From contig NZ_QKLW01000010.1 of NCBI RefSeq assembly GCF_003208215.1, positions 1-64,000 of the forward strand: a stretch of DNA of 64,000 bases, in the 5' to 3' direction. The first letter of the stretch is position 1; each line of letters begins with the position of its first letter. Under the pieces are notes generated by a model. That model did not search any database, was not told the DNA's origin, and saw only the letters and a list, made by a program, of their open reading frames with translations. Origin of the DNA: Marinomonas alcarazii. GTDB taxonomy: Bacteria > Pseudomonadota > Gammaproteobacteria > Pseudomonadales > Marinomonadaceae. Shown in pieces: positions 16,569 through 26,101 of this stretch. A program made the position numbers and the translations under genes.

Positions 16569-17732
16569 CTAATTTTGCGCGCGAGACTCTAACATCGCAA
16601 CCGCTGGCAACACTTTTCCTTCAACAAATTCTAAAAACGCCCCGCCACCTGTAGAAATATAAGAAATTTTATCGGCTAAGCCATATTTATCGATCGCTGC
16701 TAACGTATCTCCGCCACCAGCAACAGAGAAAGCTTCACTGTCTGCAATGGCTTGAGCAACGACTTCTGTGCCCTTAGAAAAGTTATCAAACTCAAACACA
16801 CCACATGGCCCATTCCATAGAATGGTTTTGGCATTTTTTAGAATTTCAGCAAGCACTTGAGCAGAATCCGGACCTAAGTCCATAATTTCTTCATTATCCG
16901 CCACTTGATCAACAGGCTTAATCGTTGCAACCGCTGTTTCTGAAAACTCTGTTCCGACACGAACGTCCGTCAACTCAGGAATGTCTAAATCGGCCATCAA
17001 TTTTTGAGCCTGAGGGATTAAGTCTTTTTCATGCAATGACTTACCAACATTGTAGCCACGAGCGGCAACAAACGTATTAGAGATACCGCCACCCACGATC
17101 AGCTGATCACACACTTTAGATAACGACTCTAATACGGTTAATTTAGTCGATACTTTTGAACCACCTACAACCGCCACCAAAGGGCGAGCAGGATTATCAA
17201 GCGCTTTACCTAATGCTTCCAACTCTGCTGCCAATAATGGGCCAGCACAAGCTACCGGCGCATATTTAGCGACACCATGCGTTGATGCATGGGCACGGTG
17301 AGCCGTTCCAAATGCATCCATGACAAACACATCACACAAGGCTGCCATTTTTTTAGACAGCGTTTCATCATCTTTTTTCTCGCCAAGGTTAAAGCGCACG
17401 TTTTCAACTAAAACAAGCTGACCAGATTCAACCTCAACACCATCCAACCAATCTTTAACTAATGGCACATCTTGTCCTAACAGACTAGCAAGATGTGTCG
17501 CAACAGGTTGAAGTGAAAACTCTTCTTCGTACTGCCCTTCTGTAGGACGACCAAGGTGCGACATCACCATAACTTTAGCGCCCGCGTCTAACGCCAATTT
17601 AATGGTTGGCAAAGCCGCACGAATACGTGCATCGCTGGTTACTTTGCCATCTTTTACCGGTACATTCAGATCTTCGCGAATCAATACTCTTTTGTTCGTC
17701 AGATCCACGTCTTTCATATTAATTACAGTCAT
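16569..17732 (-). CDS. pgk: Phosphoglycerate kinase
   Basis: Monomeric two-domain kinase of 387 residues, the usual bacterial length, transferring phosphate from 1,3-bisphosphoglycerate to ADP. Seen: the N-terminal [11 protein letters not shown] and SHLGRP substrate site, the mid-protein [12 protein letters not shown], and the C-terminal nucleotide site GGGDTLAA and ISTGGGA. The ATG at 17732 has GAGGA upstream. It lies 34 bp after epd, likely cotranscribed. Confidence 0.97.
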   Translation of the reverse strand: MTVINMKDVDLTNKRVLIREDLNVPVKDGKVTSDARIRAALPTIKLALDAGAKVMVMSHLGRPTEGQYEEEFSLQPVATHLASLLGQDVPLVKDWLDGVEVESGQLVLVENVRFNLGEKKDDETLSKKMAALCDVFVMDAFGTAHRAHASTHGVAKYAPVACAGPLLAAELEALGKALDNPARPLVAVVGGSKVSTKLTVLESLSKVCDQLIVGGGISNTFVAARGYNVGKSLHEKDLIPQAQKLMADLDIPELTDVRVGTEFSETAVATIKPVDQVADNEEIMDLGPDSAQVLAEILKNAKTILWNGPCGVFEFDNFSKGTEVVAQAIADSEAFSVAGGGDTLAAIDKYGLADKISYISTGGGAFLEFVEGKVLPAVAMLESRAQN

Positions 17733-17766
17733 GTACGATGTCCTCGTCGTTTAAACTTCTGATATC

Positions 17767-18798
17767 TCAATCCAAATTTGATTGTTCAATCACACCTGCC
17801 CAATGCTTAGCCACGTCTAACATTCGGTTAGCGTAGCCCCATTCATTATCAAACCAACATAGCAACTTCACCATTCGCTGATCAATCACTTGGGTTTGTG
17901 TGCTATCTATAATTACTGAGCGTGGATCATGATTAAAATCCACAGACGCATGCGCTTCTTTAGTGAACCCCATTAGCCCAGCGTATTTTGTGCTAGCCGC
18001 TTGCTCTAGCTGAGAGTTTATTTGCTCAACTGTCACGTCCCGTTCAGTCCTCAAAACCAAATCAATCACTGAGACATTTAATGTTGGCACACGTACCGCA
18101 TTACAACCCATTTTTCCGTCAAGTTCTGGCATCATCCGTGTAATACCCTTCGCCAAACCGGTATCAACAGGAATAATAGAGCTCAAGGCCGCACGGGTTA
18201 GGCGTAAATCATTGGTATGATAACCATCAATCACAGGCTGATCATTCATAGCCGAGTGAATCGTCTGCGTCATACCATGCGCCACGCCAGAAAATTGCTT
18301 CACGACGTCCAAAACAGGAATCAAACAATTCGTCGTACACGATGCCGCCGACACAATTTTCTGATCCGCTTGAATATCTTGGTGATTAAAACCATACACA
18401 ATCGTCGCATCCACATCCGCAGCAGCAGGTTGGGAAAGCAACATTCGTGGAACACCGGCATTTAAATACGCTTGTGCACTTTCTCGGCTGGAGAAACTGC
18501 CAGAGCACTCCAACACCATATCAAGCTCAAGAGAAGACCAATCCAACGCCTCAGGAGTGGCACAAGAAAAACATAAAATACTGTCATCTCCGATCAGCAA
18601 TGCATTGCCTTGGATCGAGACAGGCTTAGGGAAACGGCCATGAGTGGTGTCATAGCGAGTAAGGTAACTGATTGTCTCAATATCGGACAATTCATTAATA
18701 GCAACCACTTGAATGTGATCGCGGTAGCCGCTTTCATACAGAGCCCGTAATACCGAGCGTCCGACACGACCATAACCATTGATAGCGACTCGCAACAT
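17767..18798 (-). CDS. epd: Erythrose-4-phosphate dehydrogenase (GAPDH family)
   Basis: NAD-dependent aldehyde dehydrogenase of 343 residues. E. coli Epd oxidises erythrose-4-phosphate to 4-phosphoerythronate for pyridoxal phosphate synthesis. Seen: the NINGYGRVGR-like Rossmann start, the catalytic cysteine in SCTTNC near 155, and the TQTIHSAMNDQPVIDGYH segment, which is much closer to Epd than to glycolytic GAPDH. Between tkt and pgk it sits exactly where pseudomonads carry epd. It could contribute GAPDH activity; that cannot be read from sequence. Start ATG 18798 with AGGA close upstream. Confidence 0.9.
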   Translation of the reverse strand: MLRVAINGYGRVGRSVLRALYESGYRDHIQVVAINELSDIETISYLTRYDTTHGRFPKPVSIQGNALLIGDDSILCFSCATPEALDWSSLELDMVLECSGSFSSRESAQAYLNAGVPRMLLSQPAAADVDATIVYGFNHQDIQADQKIVSAASCTTNCLIPVLDVVKQFSGVAHGMTQTIHSAMNDQPVIDGYHTNDLRLTRAALSSIIPVDTGLAKGITRMMPELDGKMGCNAVRVPTLNVSVIDLVLRTERDVTVEQINSQLEQAASTKYAGLMGFTKEAHASVDFNHDPRSVIIDSTQTQVIDQRMVKLLCWFDNEWGYANRMLDVAKHWAGVIEQSNLD

Positions 18799-18863
18799 AT
18801 TCCTACTACTTCATCGCAAAGAAAGTGACCGAAAATCATCACCTTCCGCCTTAATAAAAGGAA

Positions 18864-18891
18864 AAAGAGGCATACATCCGTACGCCTCTTT
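18864..18891 (-). terminator. Stem-loop with T-run between tkt and epd
   Basis: AAAGAGGC (18864-18871) pairs with GCCTCTTT (18884-18891). On the minus strand a T-rich stretch follows. It probably ends or attenuates the tkt transcript before epd. Confidence 0.7.
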
Positions 18892-18909
18892 ACTTATCAA
18901 GCAACCAGA

Positions 18910-20910
18910 TTACGCCGCGAGTATTTTCTCAGCAGTCGCAACCACATTGTCTACTGTAAAGCCGAAGTGTTTCATAAGATCGCCACCAGGAGCAGACTCA
19001 CCGAACGTTGTCATGCCTACCATAGCGCCTTCGAAACCAACGTACTTGTACCAGTAATCCGTGTGAGCCGCTTCGATAGCAACACGCTTCGTCACACTAC
19101 TTGGTAACACAGACTCTTTATAAGCAGCATCTTGCGCTTCAAAGACATCCGTAGATGGCATAGAAACCACACGCACTTTCGTACCCTTCGCTGTTAGTGC
19201 TTCCGCAGAATCCATTGCTAGACCCACTTCAGAACCCGTAGCAATCAAGATAAGCTCAGGTGTCCCTGCGCAATCTTTCAGAACGTAACCGCCTTTCGCA
19301 GCATTCGCTAATTGTTGTGCATCACGCGCTTGCGCAGGCAAACCTTGGCGAGAGAAAACCAAAGAGGTTGGGCCAGTACGACGTTCGATACCTGCTTTCC
19401 AAGCAATCGCCGTTTCTGCCGCATCACAAGGACGCCATACAGACATATTTGGCGTCATGCGCAAATTCGCCAATTGCTCGATAGGCTGGTGAGTTGGGCC
19501 GTCTTCGCCTTGACCGATAGAATCGTGCGTGTAAACAAATACGTTTTGAATGCCCATAAGAGCAGACATGCGTACGGCATTACGCGCGTACTCCATAAAC
19601 ATCATGAAAGTCGCACCGTAGTTAATGAAACCACCGTGCAAAGAAGCACCATTCATAATGCCACTCATACCAAATTCACGAACACCGTAGAACACATAGT
19701 TGCCCGCTGGGTCGTCTTGAATACCTTTAGAACCAGACCATAGAGTCAAGTTAGAACCGGCAAGGTCAGCAGAACCACCTAGCAGCTCTGGCAACATAGA
19801 GCCAAAGAAACCAATCGCATTTTGTGATGCTTTACGGCTGGCAATGCTCTCGCCTTTCTCTTGGCTTTCTTGAATGAAAGCTTGCGCTTTGGCTTCAAAA
19901 TCCGCAGGCAATTCGCCTTTAATCACACGACGCTCAAATTCTGCTGCCAATTCTGGGTAAGCGGCCTTATAGGCTTCGAATTGAGAGTTCCACTGAGCTT
20001 CGCGAGCAGAGCCAGCTTCTTTCGCATCCCAACCAGAATATACATCAGCAGGGATCTCGAACGGTGCATATGGCCAGCCAAGGAATTCACGAGCTGCCGC
20101 AATTTCAGCATCGCCCAAAGGCGCACCGTGACAGTCATGGCTACCAGATTTATTTGGCGAGCCAAAACCGATAATGGTTTTGCAACAAATTAGTGTCGGT
20201 TTAGTCGTTTCTGCTTTCGCAGCTTCAATCGCCGCTTTGATCGCTTCTGGATCATGTCCATCTACGTCTGCAATTACGTGCCAACCATACGCTTCAAAAC
20301 GCTGTGGCGTATTATCAGTAAACCAGCCCTCAACATGACCATCGATAGAGATACCGTTGTCATCCCAGAAAGCAACCAATTTACCCAAGCCCAACGTGCC
20401 AGCAAGAGACGCCGCTTCGTGAGAAATACCTTCCATCAAACAACCGTCGCCTAGGAAACAGTAAGTATTGTGGTCAACAATCGTATGGCCTTCACGGTTA
20501 AACTGCGCAGCGAGCGTTTTCTCAGCAATCGCCATACCAACAGCATTACTGATACCGGCACCCAATGGGCCAGTAGTCGTTTCTACACCATCGGTATAGC
20601 CGTATTCTGGGTGCCCTGGTGTTTTAGAATGAAGTTGACGGAACTGTTTTAAATCTTCGATAGCCAATTTATAGCCAGAAAGATGCAGTAAAGAATAAAT
20701 CAACATAGAGCCATGGCCGTTTGACAACACAAAGCGGTCGCGATCAACCCATTTTGAATTGTTTGGGTTGTGCTTTAGAAAATCATTCCATAGCACTTCA
20801 GCGATATCCGCCATACCCATTGGTGCACCTGGGTGACCAGAGTTAGCTTTTTGTACGGCATCCATACTCAATGCACGTATGGCGTTAGCAAGTTGTTTAC
20901 GAGACGGCAT
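18910..20910 (-). CDS. tkt: Transketolase
   Basis: Thiamine-diphosphate enzyme of 666 residues moving two-carbon units between sugar phosphates in the non-oxidative pentose phosphate pathway. Seen: the GHPGAPMG start near 26-33, the ThDP/Mg motif GDGCLMEG near 153-160, [10 protein letters not shown] in the pyrimidine domain with catalytic Glu, and a C-terminal transketolase domain ending [12 protein letters not shown]. The ATG at 20910 has an AGGAG site. It is divergent from metK and first in the tkt-epd-pgk-fba series; upstream lies a direct repeat at 20987-20999 and 21042-21054. Confidence 0.97.
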   Translation of the reverse strand: MPSRKQLANAIRALSMDAVQKANSGHPGAPMGMADIAEVLWNDFLKHNPNNSKWVDRDRFVLSNGHGSMLIYSLLHLSGYKLAIEDLKQFRQLHSKTPGHPEYGYTDGVETTTGPLGAGISNAVGMAIAEKTLAAQFNREGHTIVDHNTYCFLGDGCLMEGISHEAASLAGTLGLGKLVAFWDDNGISIDGHVEGWFTDNTPQRFEAYGWHVIADVDGHDPEAIKAAIEAAKAETTKPTLICCKTIIGFGSPNKSGSHDCHGAPLGDAEIAAAREFLGWPYAPFEIPADVYSGWDAKEAGSAREAQWNSQFEAYKAAYPELAAEFERRVIKGELPADFEAKAQAFIQESQEKGESIASRKASQNAIGFFGSMLPELLGGSADLAGSNLTLWSGSKGIQDDPAGNYVFYGVREFGMSGIMNGASLHGGFINYGATFMMFMEYARNAVRMSALMGIQNVFVYTHDSIGQGEDGPTHQPIEQLANLRMTPNMSVWRPCDAAETAIAWKAGIERRTGPTSLVFSRQGLPAQARDAQQLANAAKGGYVLKDCAGTPELILIATGSEVGLAMDSAEALTAKGTKVRVVSMPSTDVFEAQDAAYKESVLPSSVTKRVAIEAAHTDYWYKYVGFEGAMVGMTTFGESAPGGDLMKHFGFTVDNVVATAEKILAA

Positions 20911-20986
20911 GGTTATTCCACTCCTGATAGCTTAACGAACAATAGAAGTAACATTCTCTACGGGATAGAACCACGATACAAGGTTG

Positions 20987-21054
20987 GCACCTTCGTAACG
21001 CCCAAACACAGGGCAAAGAAAATGAAATCACATAGAAATCTGCACCATCGTAAC
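20987..21054. repeat. Direct repeat upstream of tkt
   Basis: GCACCTTCGTAAC (20987-20999) and GCACCATCGTAAC (21042-21054) match at 12 of 13 positions with a 55-bp period. They lie in the tkt 5' region and could bind a regulator. No known operator is recognised. Confidence 0.35.
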
Positions 21055-21148
21055 AAAAAAACCGCCTTTTGCCTCATTAAAATCCACATACTGGGTTGAT
21101 ATTTAAACAACGCTAGTTCATGATTCGCACTATTAATACAGCGTCGAT

Positions 21149-21176
21149 TTGTCTCGGCTTGCGGGCGCTATATAAA
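21149..21176 (+). promoter_or_regulatory. Candidate metK promoter
   Basis: TTGTCT (21149-21154) and TATAAA (21171-21176) are 16 bp apart, placing the start near 21183, immediately at the first arm of the metK leader structures. It is a reasonable sigma-70 match; an upstream start is also possible. Confidence 0.5.
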
Positions 21177-21180
21177 CTCA

Positions 21181-21268
21181 GCTAAACAGATACGCAAGAA
21201 CCTGTTTAGCACTTTTGATGCGAAGCAGGTTTTTTTATGCCTGTTTAGCGACTAACTCAGCTAAAGAG
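21181..21268 (+). promoter_or_regulatory. metK leader with terminator and competing stems (candidate attenuator/riboswitch)
   Basis: Four complementary arms lie before metK: A GCTAAACAG (21181-21189), B CTGTTTAGC (21202-21210), C CTGTTTAGC (21241-21249) and D GCTAAAGAG (21260-21268). B also forms the 5' half of an intrinsic terminator (21199-21210 with 21220-21231, one mismatch, followed by seven T at 21230-21236). A:B pairing and the terminator exclude each other. C:D pairing (one mismatch) would cover the GAGGA ribosome-binding site, and A:C would free it. No gene precedes the terminator on this strand, so its job must be control of metK. No known SAM or SAH riboswitch consensus is recognised. 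Confidence 0.65.
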
Positions 21269-21279
21269 GAAAGCTCAAT

Positions 21280-22443
21280 ATGTCAGAATATTCTTTATTT
21301 ACCTCAGAATCCGTTTCTGAAGGTCATCCCGATAAAATCGCGGACCAAGTGTCCGATGCCATTCTTGATGCCATTTTGGCAGAAGATCCAGAAGCCCGCG
21401 TGGCGTGTGAAACCCTCGTCAAAACCGGCATGGTATTAGTCGCTGGTGAAGTTCGTACCAACGCATGGGTCGACATCGAAGAAATATCTCGTGGCGTTAT
21501 CCGTGAAATTGGCTACAACAGCTCAGACATGGGTTTCGACTGGGAATCTTGTGCCGTCATGAATGCCATTGGTAAACAGTCCTCTGACATTGCCGTCGGT
21601 GTCGATGAAGCCAATGAAAAAGAACAAGGCGCTGGCGACCAAGGTTTGATGTTTGGTTTTGCCACAAACGAAACGGACGTACTAATGCCTGCGCCGATCA
21701 CTTACGCGCATCGTTTGGTTCAACGCCAAGCAGAAGTTCGCAAAAACGGTACGCTAGACTTCCTTCGCCCAGATGCGAAAAGCCAAGTTACTTTCCGCTA
21801 CGACGAAAACGGCAAGCCATGCGCTATTGATGCGGTTGTTCTTTCAACACAGCACAGTGCATCAGTGAAACAAGCCGATCTTCGTGAAGCAGTAATGGAA
21901 GAAATCATTAAACCTGTGCTTCCTGCGGAATGGCTATCAAAAGAAACCAAATACTTCATCAACCCAACAGGTCAGTTCATCATAGGCGGCCCGGTTGGCG
22001 ATTGTGGCCTAACTGGCCGTAAAATCATCGTTGATACCTACGGCGGCATGGCTCGTCACGGCGGCGGTGCTTTCTCTGGTAAAGATCCATCTAAAGTTGA
22101 CCGCTCTGCAGCTTACGCTGGTCGCTATGTGGCGAAAAACATTGTCGCAGCGGGTCTTGCTGACAAATGTGAGATTCAAATCTCGTACGCTATCGGTGTG
22201 GCTGAGCCAACATCTATCAGTATCAACACCTTCGGTACTGGCAAAGTCAGCGACACGGTGATTTCACAATTGGTTCGTGAGCATTTCGAATTACGCCCAG
22301 CCGGTTTAATTAAAATGCTGGATCTAAAACGCCCAATTTACCTACCAACAGCGGCTTACGGTCACTTTGGTCGTGAAGGCGAAAATTTCACTTGGGAAAA
22401 AACAGACAAAGCAGACGCATTGCGCAAAGCTGCGGGTTTATAA
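21280..22443 (+). CDS. metK: S-adenosylmethionine synthetase
   Basis: Cytoplasmic tetrameric enzyme of 387 residues making SAM from methionine and ATP. Seen: [16 protein letters not shown] near 15-30, the metal-linked [12 protein letters not shown] near 118-129, and the phosphate-binding [16 protein letters not shown] near 258-273. Start ATG 21280 with GAGGAA upstream. It is divergent from tkt as in pseudomonads and preceded by an attenuator-like leader. Its product feeds SAH- and MTA-producing reactions cleared by mtnN. Confidence 0.98.
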   Translation: MSEYSLFTSESVSEGHPDKIADQVSDAILDAILAEDPEARVACETLVKTGMVLVAGEVRTNAWVDIEEISRGVIREIGYNSSDMGFDWESCAVMNAIGKQSSDIAVGVDEANEKEQGAGDQGLMFGFATNETDVLMPAPITYAHRLVQRQAEVRKNGTLDFLRPDAKSQVTFRYDENGKPCAIDAVVLSTQHSASVKQADLREAVMEEIIKPVLPAEWLSKETKYFINPTGQFIIGGPVGDCGLTGRKIIVDTYGGMARHGGGAFSGKDPSKVDRSAAYAGRYVAKNIVAAGLADKCEIQISYAIGVAEPTSISINTFGTGKVSDTVISQLVREHFELRPAGLIKMLDLKRPIYLPTAAYGHFGREGENFTWEKTDKADALRKAAGL

Positions 22444-22463
22444 TTCCCTGAATTTTCGCTATA

Positions 22464-22512
22464 AAGCCTTCTTCTGTCCTACTATCATTATGGGGCAGAA
22501 GAAGGCTTTTTT
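22464..22512 (+). terminator. Terminator of metK
   Basis: Perfect 13-bp arms (22464-22476 and 22496-22508) with a 19-nt loop and a run of T at 22507-22512. Confidence 0.9.
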
Positions 22513-22551
22513 ATTTCTATCCTTAATACTTTCGAAAACATAAGGCAAAGC

Positions 22552-23298
22552 ATGCGCATTCCACGAATTTTTATCGACACAGAACTCAACGAGAATAGCA
22601 CCCTTGCCCTACCAGACTCAGCGTTTCAGCATCTCTGCAAAGTTCTGCGCCTAAAGTCAGGCCACCCTCTTCGCGTATTTAATGGCCAAGAGTTTAATAG
22701 TAAAAGTCGTCAATATAATGCGACACTAAGTGACGTCGAAAAACGCTCTGCCAGTATTCAAATAGCGGATTTCGAAGAGTTAGAGAACGAATCTCCAATT
22801 CAAGTTACCGTTGGACAAACGCTGTCTAGGGGTGAGCGCATGGATTACGCCATTCAAAAATCTGTCGAAGCGGGTGTCTTTGCTATTCAGCCGCTTTTTA
22901 GTGAACGCTGCGAAGTAAAGCTACAAGACAGCCGTGCGGAAAAACGTCTGCAACATTGGCAACAAGTTGCCATCAGTGCGGCTGAACAATGTGGTCGTGG
23001 TATTGTCCCGACAGTGTATCCACCGATAGAATTGACGGAGTGGATCACGAATTGTAACGAAATGTTAAAGCTTACATTGCATCACCATAGCGCAAAACCT
23101 ATCCGACAATTCGAAAAACCCAGTAACAATCGCATCGCTTTATTGATTGGGCCTGAAGGTGGACTTAGTGAAAAAGAAGTGCAACTGTCTGAAAAATCAG
23201 GATTTAATGCAATTTCACTTGGACCAAGAGTGCTAAGAACAGAAACAGCTCCCATTGTCGCGCTCAGCGTAATCAACGCTCTATGGGGCGATATTTAA
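22552..23298 (+). CDS. rsmE: 16S rRNA (uracil-1498-N3)-methyltransferase
   Basis: SPOUT-class methyltransferase of 248 residues methylating U1498 of 16S rRNA with SAM. Seen: an N-terminal PUA-like domain (HLCKVLRLKSGHPLRVFNG) and the knotted C-terminal SAM site IGPEGGLSEKEV plus LGPRVLRTETA. Start ATG 22552; preceded by the metK terminator, so it has its own promoter. Confidence 0.95.
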   Translation: MRIPRIFIDTELNENSTLALPDSAFQHLCKVLRLKSGHPLRVFNGQEFNSKSRQYNATLSDVEKRSASIQIADFEELENESPIQVTVGQTLSRGERMDYAIQKSVEAGVFAIQPLFSERCEVKLQDSRAEKRLQHWQQVAISAAEQCGRGIVPTVYPPIELTEWITNCNEMLKLTLHHHSAKPIRQFEKPSNNRIALLIGPEGGLSEKEVQLSEKSGFNAISLGPRVLRTETAPIVALSVINALWGDI

Positions 23299-23384
23299 AC
23301 TGTACGTCATAACAGAATAGCAACATATTCATAGAATCAATGGATCTATCATTCAAGTAGAAAATTTAAAGGATAGGGAATCAC

Positions 23385-24890
23385 ATGTTTTACCGAATAG
23401 TGTTAACTTGCACGGTCTATATTGGCGCCGCTTTTGTACCTGCAATATCGCACGCTATCTCTCTTGAAGAAGCTACTTATACCGCAATCGAAAATAGCCC
23501 AACAGTACGACAAGCTATTGCAAAATACCGAGAAACCAAAGAGAGCGCAGATATTGCGCGACGTTCAGGTTACTACCCTAGCATCGACCTTTCTGCGGGA
23601 ATAGGCCAAGAAACCACCTACGCTGACGACAACCCAGGTTCCGCAGACGTTGACCTTGCTCGTCGAGAGCTCACTTTATCTCTGAATCAACCTATTTTTA
23701 ATGGTTTCTCTACGGTCAATGAGGTAGAACGTTTACAAAGTGAAGCAGAGGCTGATCGCTGGAGCGCTCTCATTTCCGTCGAAAATACAGCTCTTGAAGT
23801 CGCTCAAGTTTACGCCAATATTTTGCGCTACCGCGAGCTGGTAAACTTAGCAAAACTGAACCTGGAGACTCACCAACGCATTTATGGCCAAATAAAGCTT
23901 AAAAGCGATTCAGGCATAGGTAGGCAATCCGACCTCAGTCAAATTACCGCACGATTATCCAAGGCTCACGCAAACTATCTTGCTGCTGTGAATAACTTAA
24001 GAGACGCAGAAAGCAACTACAACAATATTGTTGGCGAAATGCCACCAAAAGAGCTGATTTATCCAATTCCAGATAACGACTTACTTCCAAAAGATCTCGA
24101 CTCTGCGCTTAACGCTGCGTTAAAACAAAACCCAGCAATTGAAGGCGCTAAATGGGACGTTGCAGCCACTGAGAGCGCACAAAAGATTACCGATGCTGGC
24201 AAATACCCAACGGTTAATTTTGTTTTAGAGCGCACTTGGAATAACAATATTGATGGAACCGAAGGGCCAAGCGAAGATCTACTCGCAATGGTGCGCTTAA
24301 ATTACAACCTCTACAGTGGCAACACACAAAAACGCCAAGCAGAGGTAGCGTCTCAGCAAAATATACAAGCCACTGAAATTCGACGTAATACAATTAGAGA
24401 TACTGAATTAACAGTCCGTTTGGCATGGGCCGCCTTTGAAGCAACATCAGGTCAAAAAGAGCATATTCGTCAATACGTTATTGCCACGAAAGAATCTCAG
24501 ATTGCCTATGAAAAACAATTTCGTTTAGGTCGACGTACATTGCTCGATGTACTGGACAGTGAAAATGAATTGTTCCAGGCACGTCAGGATTACGTGAATG
24601 CGGACTACGATCAGCTTTTTTCTGAATTCAGACTATTTAATGCAAAAGGCGAGTTAATGCGCGCGTTCCGTATTTATCGTCCGCAAGTACTTGGGTTCAA
24701 TGACCAATTTGAGCCTGCCAAAGCGCCAATGGATATTCCCGCTACGGCCACTGAAGAATTGCAAGCAGCAGAAAGTACAATAACAGAAAAAGAATCTGCC
24801 AGCCCTCAAGCCAAGCCATCCGCTAGCAAAGCAGAAACACCAGCAGAGAATGAACTGTTTCTTGATGCAGGCGAAAGCGGCAGCTGGTAA
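23385..24890 (+). CDS. TolC-family outer-membrane channel protein
   Basis: Outer-membrane export channel of 501 residues. A signal peptide ends near HA (residues 22-24), and the mature part starts SLEEATYTAIENSPTVRQA as in TolC proteins. Two repeats of OEP type follow, about 25-220 and 235-430, containing the conserved LSLNQPIFNGFST and MVRLNYNLYSG strands and long helices. The C-terminal tail (about 450-501) is Ala/Glu/Ser rich and low in complexity. No ABC or membrane-fusion partner is next to it, so it may serve type I or RND exporters encoded elsewhere. AAGGA site upstream of ATG 23385. Confidence 0.9.
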   Translation: MFYRIVLTCTVYIGAAFVPAISHAISLEEATYTAIENSPTVRQAIAKYRETKESADIARRSGYYPSIDLSAGIGQETTYADDNPGSADVDLARRELTLSLNQPIFNGFSTVNEVERLQSEAEADRWSALISVENTALEVAQVYANILRYRELVNLAKLNLETHQRIYGQIKLKSDSGIGRQSDLSQITARLSKAHANYLAAVNNLRDAESNYNNIVGEMPPKELIYPIPDNDLLPKDLDSALNAALKQNPAIEGAKWDVAATESAQKITDAGKYPTVNFVLERTWNNNIDGTEGPSEDLLAMVRLNYNLYSGNTQKRQAEVASQQNIQATEIRRNTIRDTELTVRLAWAAFEATSGQKEHIRQYVIATKESQIAYEKQFRLGRRTLLDVLDSENELFQARQDYVNADYDQLFSEFRLFNAKGELMRAFRIYRPQVLGFNDQFEPAKAPMDIPATATEELQAAESTITEKESASPQAKPSASKAETPAENELFLDAGESGSW

Positions 24891-24899
24891 GCAATCAAC

Positions 24900-24943
24900 A
24901 CAGAGTCTTTGAGTACCCATCCCATAGCCCCCAAAGACTCTGT
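24900..24943 (+). terminator. Stem-loop after the TolC-family gene
   Basis: Perfect 12-bp arms (24900-24911 and 24932-24943) with a 20-nt loop. The following T-run is weak, so termination is likely but may be incomplete. Confidence 0.6.
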
Positions 24944-25147
24944 CATCTTATGGCTTCAAGCGCCGACAGGATGACCAATTCTTATCTCTACGGCTCGCAT
25001 TCAGTTCAATTTTTTATTTCTCAAATCAACTATATGAAAATCATGGGTGTTTTTTCTTCTCAGCGTCCCCATATTTCTATAGCATCAACATCTATTAATC
25101 GTTTTATTAAAGCGCTAAAACGTCGCTTTCGCTTTAGGAATCACCCT

Positions 25148-26095
25148 ATGACTATTAAGCTCGGCATCGTTATGGATCCAATTGCATCCATTAACTACAA
25201 AAAAGACACTTCACTCGCCATGCTCTGGGCCGCCGCAGAAAAAGGTTGGCAACTTATCTACATGGAGCAAAAGGACTTATTCCTAGACAATGGCAAAGCC
25301 TACGCCATGACTCGTCCGCTCAATGTATACAAAGACCCAGAGCATTTTTATGACCTAGGTGACGAGAGCAAAATGGCTCTTGGCGAACTGGACGTGATCT
25401 TGATGCGTAAAGACCCACCGTTTGATGGTGAATTTGTCTACAGCACGATGATCTTAGAACAAGCAGAACGCGATGGTGCCATGGTTGTAAATGACCCAAA
25501 AAGCCTACGCGACTGCAATGAAAAACTCTTCGCAACCCAATTCCCACAATGCTGCCCAGCCGTACTTGTGACACGTCGCGCCGATTTATTGAAAAACTTT
25601 CACAAAGAACATGGCGACGTTATTTTCAAACCTTTAGATGGTATGGGTGGCACGTCTATCTTCCGCCTAAAACCGGACGATTCCAACGTCAGCGTTATTA
25701 TTGAAACATTAACAAACATGGGCACAGAGCAGATCATGGCGCAGAAATTCATTCCTGAAATCAAACAGGGTGATAAGCGCATTTTAGTAGTTGATGGTGT
25801 ACCAGTGCCGTACGCCCTAGCCCGTATTCCTGCTTCTGGTGAAACTCGTGGTAACTTAGCCGCAGGAGGCCGTGGTGAAGGTCGCCCTCTCAGCGACAGA
25901 GATCGTTGGATTTGTGAACAAGTGATTCCTTCTTTGAAAGAAAAGAATTTAATGTTTGTTGGCTTAGATGTGATCGGTGATTATCTCACTGAAATCAATG
26001 TCACCAGCCCAACGTGCGTACGTGAATTAGACACTCAATTCGATCTCAATATCGCCATGACGTTAATTGAAGCCATCGAGAAACGTCTTTCGTAA
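25148..26095 (+). CDS. gshB: Glutathione synthetase
   Basis: ATP-grasp ligase of 315 residues joining gamma-glutamylcysteine and glycine. The start MTIKLGIVMDPIASINYKKDTS aligns directly with E. coli GshB (MIKLGIVMDPIANINIKKDSS), so ATG 25148 is chosen (AGGA upstream). An in-frame extension back to 24950 has no family counterpart. Seen: FKPLDGMGGTSIFR, ILVVDGVPVPYALARIP, GNLAAGGRGEGR near 240-251, and the metal-binding TEINVTSP. It lies 6 bp before tonB, as in pseudomonads. Confidence 0.97.
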   Translation: MTIKLGIVMDPIASINYKKDTSLAMLWAAAEKGWQLIYMEQKDLFLDNGKAYAMTRPLNVYKDPEHFYDLGDESKMALGELDVILMRKDPPFDGEFVYSTMILEQAERDGAMVVNDPKSLRDCNEKLFATQFPQCCPAVLVTRRADLLKNFHKEHGDVIFKPLDGMGGTSIFRLKPDDSNVSVIIETLTNMGTEQIMAQKFIPEIKQGDKRILVVDGVPVPYALARIPASGETRGNLAAGGRGEGRPLSDRDRWICEQVIPSLKEKNLMFVGLDVIGDYLTEINVTSPTCVRELDTQFDLNIAMTLIEAIEKRLS

Positions 26096-26101
26096 TAGCC
26101 G

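Noticed and set aside
19312..19743. 143-codon plus-strand frame inside tkt
   Set aside because: Composition rich in Arg, His and Thr typical of an antisense shadow; tkt is unambiguous on the other strand.
21110..21279. Known SAM-II, SAM/SAH or SAH riboswitch before metK
   Set aside because: None of the conserved words I know for these classes is present; the leader is therefore listed as an unclassified candidate.
24950..25147. In-frame N-terminal extension of gshB
   Set aside because: No family counterpart; the sequence is low-complexity and the ATG at 25148 aligns exactly with E. coli GshB and has a ribosome-binding site.
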